Under the pieces are notes generated by a model that did not search any database, was not told the origin of the DNA, and worked only from the letters and a program-made list of their open reading frames with translations. Shown here piece after piece: positions 48,697-64,000 of a stretch of 64,000 nt of DNA. The translations under genes and the position numbers were made by a program. Source of the DNA: Lota lota (Eukaryota > Chordata > Actinopteri > Gadiformes > Lotidae); contig JACYXH010000359.1 in NCBI GenBank assembly GCA_026745465.1, positions 687,501 through 751,500 on the forward strand, read 5' to 3'. The first letter of the stretch is position 1, and every line of letters begins with the position of its first letter.

Positions 48697-48781
48697 TTAG
48701 CTTGGCATCGCCAGACGAATTGCAAACTGCTGCAGAGCAAATTAAACATGAGCTCGCGAGATTGGTCTGGTTCCCAAGCTA
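48697..48781. mobile_element. 85 bp palindromic MITE with 8 bp target duplication
   Basis: Inverted ends (ttagcttggcatcgccagac ... gtctggttcccaagcta) are flanked by a perfect CTATTGTA duplication (48689-48696, 48782-48789). It is too short to encode anything. The 8 bp duplication points to a hAT-type source. Confidence 0.85.
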
Positions 48782-48789
48782 CTATTGTA

Positions 48790-49945
48790 TAGCCTCTGGC
48801 ATCAAACAGAACATCCCTTTATCAATGGGCCAACATATTTTTATCTGGCCATGATGTCCTACTCCATCATGATGTGGGCTTTGGCCAGGCTGTGTAATTG
48901 CTTTGATTGGAGAGGCTTAGCTAGCTCAGGCTACTGAGTGATCAATGTGCTAACTCAGGCTAGCGTATTAACACATAATATATCCGTTTGTTGTTTCATA
49001 TTCGCATTTGTTGGCTCTCAATTTTCTGTTATTATACAATTCATTGTTCATAAACACACTGTAGTGCACTGTTTTTGAAGATGCTAGAGATGCTCTATAT
49101 AGTGTAGTTATATAGCTAGGTTAAAACAGACGCCATGAAACCATAGATGTGTTGGCCTGAGGCATTGCATATACCTTGGAGTAAATAATAGCCAACTCAT
49201 GTTTGATGCTGTGGTGATCGGTTACGTCAGTTACGCTAACAACTGCTACCAACTGCCAAAACAACAACAACATGTATCAACCACTAGTCACCAAAACAAA
49301 ATCACAAGAACAAAAGATGCAAATTACTACCAACAAATCAACAACAAAACCTGATGATAAAACACAGGCTGAAGACCTCCATTGGGCATCAACAGTATCC
49401 TGGTAACAGGAGCTGGCCAGTGGAAGGTATAGCTAGCAAGATATCCTTCATTCAGCTAAGGACAACACAAAGCCAAGGAGGTCATTTGATACAGCCCAGC
49501 AGGGGAAATACTTTCCCCTGGCAGACAATTAGTGGTATCATGGAGGGCTGGTAATCCACCTCAAACTCCACCCACCTGGTGGAGGCACACACACACACAC
49601 ATGCACGCACAAACACACAAAAACACATACAGACACATACACACGCACGCACATGCACATACATTACACTAGAAGAGGCAGGTTGTCAGCCATGTTACTT
49701 TTTCATTTTACAATGAGGCTATATTTAATGTATGTTAATGATTCTTATCAGAATGGTTTGTATTGTGATAAATAATAAATAAGGAAGAGGAAAAATGTGA
49801 ATGAATGGCTTCAGTGAGCAGACAAGAATGGTTATGATTATAGTTTCAGTTACAATACACACAGCCAACGGCCAACTGCCAACATCTGTGCCCAGAGTAG
49901 TCAGATATCGACTGGTGGTTGTAATTGAGAATTGAGGCTGTTAAA
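48790..49945. other. No gene recognised
   Basis: Mixed sequence with a short imperfect CA stretch at 49585-49660. No supported exon. Confidence 0.35.
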
Positions 49946-49946
49946 A

Positions 49947-50048
<102 letters not shown>

Positions 50049-50735
50049 GGACTGCATTCATATAGCGCCACTTTTGCCACTCAAAACGCTGAGCCGGGGC
50101 CAGACAACCCGCTCTATCTCATGTGTACCTGTGTGTGTGTGTGTGTGTCCATTTGTGTGCATGTGTGTGTTTTTTATGCATATTGAATATTGTTGTGTGT
50201 GTGTGTGTGGGCGGGGGGTTATTTTATCTGTCACTTAAGCTCTAATAGATTATGCAACAGCAAGCAAAAAACTAACAATGAAAGCATGAAACCGTACATC
50301 ATGGCACTCACCAAACAAGTGCAGACGCAAGTGTAGAAAGTGTAGTGTAGACTTTGTGCTGTTCCACTGTAACCTGTTGCTCGTTACACTAGAGTCTAAT
50401 TAGAATGGCTAATTTGTCCAGTTAACATTAGCTGCATGCTAATGATTATGTAATGACAACAATAACTTAGCACTTAGCATAACACAACATCAACAGAAAC
50501 TCGTGCTCATGGACAATAATTACATATTGTCTATGTATAGCTAGGAAATACATATATTGGCATATTGTTCAACCCAGTGTTGTTTTCTGAATAAATTATG
50601 CTTTTAGAAAGAGCGAGCGAGCGACAGAGAGAAAGAGAATGTAAACTAATGTATCTTTGGCTAATGAACACTGCAATCTCTGGCTCGCTCACTCAGTCTG
50701 CCGTTCAAACTCATAGGTGTTATAGAGGGTTTCCA

Positions 50736-51256
<521 letters not shown>

Positions 51257-51259
51257 GAA

Positions 51260-52640
51260 GAACCCCTATGAAACCAGTCTCTCCATTTTGGTCTTTTGTA
51301 GGTTTTCTGTGTTTTAAATGTCACCTGGTAGGAAAGCATTATTCATAGAATAAGCAATCCACTCCACTATAGATTGATAATATACGGGTTGATTTAATGT
51401 TTTATTTTTGTGTAGAAAAAAACACACACAGAATGCATTGCTGGTATCACAAGCATCATTTTGCGAACTTATATTTCGCTTATCAACATTGGCTCCACTG
51501 TGCATTCATGAGCATATAGCTTGGAACGTCTTTTCAGTTAATGTTCCTAACTTACTACAAGGTTGTGTAACAAACTGCCTTGGCATTTCACAATCGGAAG
51601 CTGTTAAAGTGGCAACAGTTCCCGCCGCACAGCCTAGCAAAGTGACACATCGCTTCATAAAGTTTGCATCAGGTTTAAAACGAGACATGTAAATGTGTAA
51701 ATTCGTTCTGGGTTTTTGCGTGTTATTGTTGAAGTCCACCTACCTGTCAATCTCGGCTGTGCCACTTGCCGTCACCTTGTGCACTGTTTCACCGCCCCTC
51801 TAAAATAGCTTCACAAGTCCACCCTGCCTATAATGGTTTAGGGACAATAACGGACTTTGTCATGCCGCGGATTTAGTTGGATAAATACACTTAGCAACAT
51901 ATAAAGGGTATGCTTTTTTTTTTTATCCTACACTTGAACTAGCTTAGGACTCCAGTCCAAGCTATACTTGTGGTTGCGTGCTGGCTGTCGTCACTCCTCA
52001 ATTCTTTGCTCTCTTTGTAGACACTCACGCTGTCAACCCACTCTTAAAGGAACACGATCCCCCTCTCGACCATGTCTCACTTTTGTACCACGTTTTTTAA
52101 CAGCATTTCTGTCCCAAAAATGAATTTAAAAAAAAGAAAAAAAAAAGCAAAGTAGCATTTTCTACACCAATGACAACCTGGATGAATGAATGATAACGTT
52201 GCATAGTAATGCCTCTTTGTGAACAGTTAGAAGTAATGTAGGGCTTTGGCGCCACGATGCGGTCAAATCGTAGTACCGCATTTCAATTTCTTAGGAGTAA
52301 TCGAAAGCGACGTACAAAGTGGGCCTACAAGTCAGAGCAAGTCACTTTGCAGCCAAAAGGAAAATTGGTCGCAAACCAATGCCTCGCTTAGATACTCACT
52401 TTACTTCTCCAAAGATATGTGGCTCAAAAATAATCGTGCAGTTAAATCATTATTGGTACTAACATGTAGTGGTGTAAGCATCGCTTTAATATCAGAACTC
52501 AAAATGTTTGTTTTCCGTGTTTTTTACTCAAATGTTTTGTCTGCACTGGTACTTATTTTATTTTATATTTATATTTTAAATTGATATTCTATTGTATGAT
52601 GAATGCCCATTAATCTGAGTAACTAAATGTTATACTCTAA
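51260..52640. other. No gene recognised
   Basis: No supported coding region; the ~110-codon frame at 52246-52584 has no recognisable domain. Confidence 0.35.
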
Positions 52641-52642
52641 CC

Positions 52643-53496
52643 CAGTGTGTCTCAAACTTTTTCAGACTAAGGACCACTTAACCAATAGAAGAAAAAAAAT
52701 ATCACGGACGACCTAACTCCACAAATATCCGCAAACCAATATGCCTACTTCAACAGTATGTAACCCCAACTGGACTTAATAATACACATTCACTATGCTG
52801 TTCCTTTGCAACCGATGTCCTGCACGGAGAGAAAACCCCAGCGCACACTCAAAACTCAACCAGCTCAAAAAGGTTGTGCATGACTAAAATAAAACAATCA
52901 ACAAAGAATCGTGAACAGTTTGAGAAACACTGTTTTAGGACGTATTATGGAAAATGGCTGATTCTTGGTCCTACTTGTTCCAACCATGACTTTAGTAGAG
53001 GAAAGAAAAATCAGAAATCTGGTATTCCCCCTGTTTGTTTGTTTTTGGAGTCTCGCTCTGAAGTTTTGTTTCGAAGAGGTATGAAAGAACAGGCCGTTTT
53101 GAAGATGAACATAATCCAACCCCTCTAAAGTGAATAACCACTCCCATTCCAAACACAGCAGGTGTTATGCTGAAGGATGAGCGGAGCTCTGTCTGGGCAG
53201 CAGTTGACTGCGGCGTGCGAGAGAAAGTTGAGCTTCTCGGACACTCATAACGCCACGGTGTGTGTGGATGGTGAAGCTCCGTCTTCACATTCTCCCCAAA
53301 CCCGAAAATGATAGGACATAGTGGATTAATTAAAAATTTAATGGCAACGTCCCGGCTATAGTTCTAGTTTTTGTATGTGTAAAAAAAACAACAACGTTTA
53401 GTACGGGATCTTAAACATGACACTTTACCAAATCTATTCGCGGACCTCAACATTGAGCGAGGGGTCCGCTAGCGGACAACACATTGAGAAAGGCTG
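52643..53496. mobile_element. Non-autonomous hAT element, 854 bp, 8 bp target duplication
   Basis: The left end is CAGTGTGTCTCAAACTTTTT; the right end, inverted, is CAGCCTTTCTCAATG. A perfect CTCTAACC duplication lies at 52635-52642 and 53497-53504. No transposase is encoded. Phrases such as 'actaaggaccac' and 'gcggacctc' near the two ends are typical of hAT-type non-autonomous elements. Confidence 0.88.
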
Positions 53497-53909
53497 CTCT
53501 AACCGAATCAATGCATAAACCTTACATTTGTCTAATTGTGTTTTGTTTTGTGTATGGATGCTTTTTTTATATATATATAGTTAGTATTTTATTTTAATTA
53601 ACAAAAGTATTTTGTCTATTTTGTCTTAAGTAAACAAATGTATGTTATGTATACTGAACCGCAATATAAAAACATCTGAATAATGATTGTCCTTTCAATG
53701 TTCTTAAAATGGGATTCCTGTCTATATAAAGCACGGGATGGGAAGGGTGCTATACAAATAAACTTGCATTGTCTAGTCAAAATCGTTAGCATTGGTCTAT
53801 GAATGGTCAACTAGTAGGCTACATGTGAGCGTGTATGTGTCTGCCCTCTTTGTAACTGGTTGTAAAGCAATACACATGCAAAAAGTCAACACAGGTTACC
53901 TTATGACCA

Positions 53910-53915
53910 TTTATT
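53910..53915 (-). terminator. Candidate poly(A) signal of TFR1
   Basis: AATAAA on the minus strand, ~3.05 kb after the TFR1 stop and after all five IREs. Another AATAAA lies at 54207-54212. Either or both could be used; cDNA would decide. Confidence 0.35.
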
Positions 53916-55327
53916 TGAGCAACAGAAATGAGACCAAGCAACAATGAGCAGCCTATAGTAGCAGAAAAAATTACTGTTTGAGACACGTTTTGAAACAAAT
54001 TAGATTCTCACATGGTAATAATGACACTTAAAGAAACAAAAAAGCAAAGTTATGAAGCGCAATTACGATTAATTTCATAACAATTTCCAATTCAATTTAG
54101 GTTAATACACCTGTTTTTTGTGACTACATAGATGACATTTTAAGGTCAAGATATATTCAAATCATCAACTGGTACAGATTGTGTGCAGTTCTATTACATG
54201 GCTTTTTTTATTTACCAACTTCACAAATTAGGATGAAAATCCTGAACTATGCCATTGAGCAATTATGTTGGCCAAACGATTCAACAGTTGTTGTTTTTTA
54301 CACTTGTAATGTGAACAAAGTGACTGAATTGTGCATTTATCTGAAGCCAGATGTGGCTTCATTTCCTTCATACTGTTCACAACAGGGGGGAATATATAAA
54401 ATAAGAGATCTTTTAATAATCACCGTTGCAATTTACTTAATATGAAATTAGTTTTAACCTTGGTAAAGGTAGAATGTTACACAACCTTTGACACATTTTG
54501 GCTCAAGCAAACAAGCAAAAAATAACAAATATAGATATTTATGAAACTATCAAAAGCAACTGGCGGAGATGGGATCGATTGAAAGTACTAATGTGATTTT
54601 ACAAACAGTGTCAAAATCATGAAAAACATCAGCTATTTAAGAGCTCTACATTATGCAGACCTGACAGAAATGGAAACTAAAAATAAAATTAAAAAAGGCA
54701 CACATAAGGCTACCATAAGAGAAGCAACACAAACGTTTTAACTAAACGAAACAAACACATTTTTATCCCAACTGCATCATTTTCACCACCCACACATTTC
54801 AGAGAAACGGCCTTCTGGATAAGCCCGGTACCAACCACACCAACTGTTGAGACTATCGTGGTTGCCGTGTGTTTTCTTTAGTGATTTGAAAACAACAAAC
54901 CCGAAAATACAGACATTCCCCAATTGCAATCGAAACAGACGCCTTAACGCGTGCAGCCCAAGAGAAGGAAGAAGTGAGAAGGAGAACAGGCGGTTGGGAC
55001 TGGAAATAAGACTTCTAAATGTGGCACGACCCATTAGCAAGGCTATTCTTCACAATAGGGACACTTTTTTTTGGTGGTGGTTGGAAGCAGCCCGAAAACA
55101 TTGCTATGAGGGGCATATTCATTCATCAAGTGGCCACGATTGTTTTCAAGCCATCAATTCATTTGTGCCCTTCTGCAGAACCACTGTTTGCGTCAAGCGC
55201 TACAGGTCTTCTTATACCCATCCGAGATCCCCGAGGTATAACACATAAAAACGCAACAAACTGGTGATGTTGATGTAGATGTGGACAATGTGTGCATTGT
55301 ATGGTGCCGTTACTGTTATATACAGAA

Positions 55328-55354
55328 ATTATGGGAAGCACTGTTCCCGATAAT
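55328..55354 (-). promoter_or_regulatory. Iron-responsive element E
   Basis: Minus strand: ATTAT, bulged C, GGGAA, loop CAGTGC, TTCCC, ATAAT. It has a perfect 5 bp upper stem, a canonical CAGUGN loop and a perfect lower stem. It is bound by IRP1/IRP2 when iron is low, which protects the mRNA from decay. It matches the last IRE in mammalian TFRC in order. Confidence 0.96.
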
Positions 55355-55380
55355 ACAAAACATACACTCCCCTACAGTGA

Positions 55381-55407
55381 AATATGGAGGACACTGCCTC
55401 CGATATG
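55381..55407 (-). promoter_or_regulatory. Iron-responsive element D
   Basis: Minus strand: ATAT, bulged C, GGAGG, loop CAGTGT, CCTCC, ATAT. Perfect upper and lower stems and a canonical loop. It lies 27 bp from IRE E. Confidence 0.96.
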
Positions 55408-55446
55408 GATAAACACTGGTAGGCAAAAACTACCTTTTTTTCTTCA

Positions 55447-55475
55447 CATTATGGAAGGCACTGCTCCCGATAACG
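55447..55475 (-). promoter_or_regulatory. Iron-responsive element C
   Basis: Minus strand: TTAT, bulged C, GGGAG, loop CAGTGC, CTTCC, ATAA. The upper stem has one G-U pair. With D and E it forms a 150 bp cluster. Confidence 0.96.
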
Positions 55476-55837
55476 TCTTCAGGATGAGAAGTATACATGC
55501 CACCGAGAGAGCGGTACTCGCAGGGCACCTGGAGCACATCCACCTGAACATGGGCGGACTCACAGCCATGTCCAGGATGTCTCTCTGGACCCCAAAGCCA
55601 CCAACCAACAGGCCTACTTGATGTTCAACCAAGTGGTAATCCAAATTGAAGGTTTTCCTACGCCAACTTCTGCCAGCGCCACAATTGGTTAGGGCGGTTG
55701 AATGTGATTGGTCGGTGGTTGGATTTGGGCATGATTGGTTGGTTGGCTTTGACAGGTGTATCTGGCCGCCTGTCAGAAGACAGGTATACTTCTTTAAGCA
55801 GATGCTGCTTTTGTCATTTCGACAGTATAACTGTCAT

Positions 55838-55866
55838 AATTATGGAAGGCACTGCTCCCGATAATT
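55838..55866 (-). promoter_or_regulatory. Iron-responsive element B
   Basis: Minus strand: AATTAT, bulged C, GGGAG, loop CAGTGC, CTTCC, ATAATT. The hairpin core is identical to that of IRE C, suggesting that B and C arose by duplication or were homogenised. Confidence 0.96.
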
Positions 55867-55906
55867 ATACATTACTTATAAAAAGAGCAATAAAAAAAGA
55901 GCACTA

Positions 55907-55933
55907 TTTATAGTGAACCCTGCCACTGATAAA
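55907..55933 (-). promoter_or_regulatory. Iron-responsive element A (variant loop)
   Basis: Minus strand: TTTAT, bulged C, AGTGG, loop CAGGGT, TCACT, ATAAA. The stem and bulge are intact but the loop is CAGGGU instead of CAGUGN, so the exposed triloop is AGG rather than AGU. From memory the mammalian IRE A also has a non-standard loop (CAGAGU) on nearly the same stem. I therefore call it the orthologous A element, probably a weaker IRP site. Confidence 0.85.
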
Positions 55934-56732
55934 TAAATAACAAAAATAAATACAGGTACGGTTTTCTGATTCAGACTTTCAGCTTGATTTTTAAAAAAAG
56001 GACAATGGGCATTTGACCTACAGGAAATGGCCATTTTAGACAATCTTCAAAAAAGCCTAATGTGAGATTGACAAAATGGCTACCTATTTTTTTGTTGACT
56101 AGGCAGCTATATCCGATTGTCTTTTTTAGCAATTTTAGCAGTCTGGCAACCTTTGACTCCAACATAAAATTGATCTGTATTTGAGCACAATGGTACATTG
56201 TGATACGAAAAGACGAGGTGTGAATGCAATTACAAGATCTATACAACATCAGAAATGTTGATCGCAAGGAAATTATATTCTGTAAACAACCAGTGCCAGT
56301 GCTTTTTTTGTGCTGCGATTTGTACTGCTGTGCTAAAACTGATGTTTCCTCACGACTCTGTGAAAACACATCGTGTTATATTACATTCAATTCAGTTCAA
56401 GTCAAAATCACAGACTTTGAGGATATTTGCGTATTGTAGACGTGATCATAAGGTTTAACGCCCTCACCGTGGGATTTCCTAAATCAAAGGAAACAAATTT
56501 GGAGGCTGTTACATTCCAATTTACCATTTCAATTTGGCATTGTGGAGTTTGTGAAAACAAAAAGTGAAACAATGCATCATAAGTTAATCAGGGTTTTGAG
56601 AGTGTAGAAATCATTATTGGGATGAACATCAAATTATGAACATCAAATGCCCAATTGCTTTAGACTGCCCTACAACTGTGGTGGCCATTTATAGGGACAT
56701 TGTCTTCAGATTTCAAAGCTGCCAGTTCCAGT

Positions 56733-56926
56733 GGGACCTACCGCGTGATGGGACCAACACGTGGTGGGACCTACCGGGTGATGGGACCGACACGTGGTGG
56801 GACCGACACGCGGTGGGACCTACCGGGTGATGGGACCGACACGTGGTGGGACCGACACGCGGTGGGACCTACCACATCCCAACACCACGTGTACCAACCA
56901 CTGGTTTTGGTTGATACCAACACGTG
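56733..56926. repeat. E-box-rich minisatellite in the TFR1 3'UTR
   Basis: Degenerate units of gtgggacctaccgggtgatg + ggaccgacac make five palindromic CACGTG sites (56758, 56791, 56840, 56886, 56921) within 170 bp, starting about 40 bp after the stop codon. CACGTG is the core for USF/MYC/MITF-type factors and overlaps the ACGTG core of hypoxia elements. Function is not shown. Confidence 0.85.
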
Positions 56927-56966
56927 GTTAGGGCCCAACCATGTGCAGGATGGGGATGGGCGTGGT

Positions 56967-63916
<6,950 letters not shown>

Positions 63917-64000
63917 CTGGGGTCGAGTGAGAGATACAGAGGTAGACAGACGGACAGACGCAGTTATAAAGTACATGTCTTACTGACCTGATGATGTCAA

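Larger units (their letters stand above)
53890..56966 (-). other. 3' untranslated region of TFR1 (approximate end)
   Basis: This follows the TAG at 56967-56969. It contains an E-box-rich minisatellite (56733-56926) and five iron-responsive elements (55328-55933). Small open frames on either strand here (for example 54847-55248) are not genes. The right-to-left extent is set only by candidate poly(A) signals. Confidence 0.7.

Noticed and set aside
54847..55248. 133-codon plus-strand frame
   Set aside because: It overlaps the TFR1 3'UTR on the opposite strand, has no recognisable domain, and is near the length expected by chance in non-repetitive sequence.

Overview
The window looks like a piece of a teleost fish chromosome. 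It has a spliced vertebrate gene on the minus strand, very dense long dinucleotide repeats, and many fish-type transposable elements. The extreme (GT)n/(CT)n density and a Gmr1-type retrotransposon would fit a gadiform fish, but that is only a guess.

Host genes. The right end (about 53.9-63.9 kb, minus strand) carries transferrin receptor 1. Sixteen coding exons can be placed to the base and encode 751 residues; the exon with the start codon lies beyond the right edge. The 3'UTR holds five iron-responsive elements in the A-E arrangement known from mammalian TFRC, so post-transcriptional control by iron through IRP1/IRP2 can be read from the DNA. The human RGD transferrin-contact motif is replaced by SGS. 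At the left end two short putative first coding exons lie on the minus strand: a 21-codon one at 2.4 kb and a 28-codon one at 11.5 kb. The second is repeated at 12.4 kb inside a ~0.9 kb tandem duplication. Both end in phase 0. Their position downstream of TFR1 on the same strand, and the start MGETAAYQRL, suggest alternative first exons of a TNK2-like gene whose body lies left of the window. This is inference.

Mobile elements, left to right: a ~1.1 kb long-inverted-repeat element (7.6-8.7 kb); an L2-like LINE remnant (8.9-9.7 kb); a complete young Gmr1-like Ty3/gypsy element with integrase ahead of reverse transcriptase (14562-19617, GTAC target duplication); a ZMYM1-like hAT transposase relic (20.8-22.5 kb); a Tx1/L1-type LINE (23.2-30.7 kb) split by a hAT relic, an unidentified segment and a complete non-autonomous LTR element (27295-30207, CTTCT duplication); a 707 bp pogo-type element with an ORF for only the DNA-binding half of a transposase (35670-36376); a DIRS retrotransposon with inverted repeats and internal complementary region (38848-42352); a GTF2IRD2-like hAT (45871-48098); an 85 bp palindromic MITE (48697-48781); and an 854 bp non-autonomous hAT (52643-53496). 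Several tRNA-derived SINE fragments are scattered through.

Tandem repeats make up much of the rest: (GA)n/(GACA)n at 3.3-4.0 kb, a 34 bp minisatellite at 43.7-44.1 kb, a ~22 bp minisatellite inside a higher-order repeat at 44.6-48.4 kb, and over 20 long dinucleotide tracts, two of them inside TFR1 introns. I saw no rRNA or tRNA gene and no CRISPR array, and no host gene beyond these.
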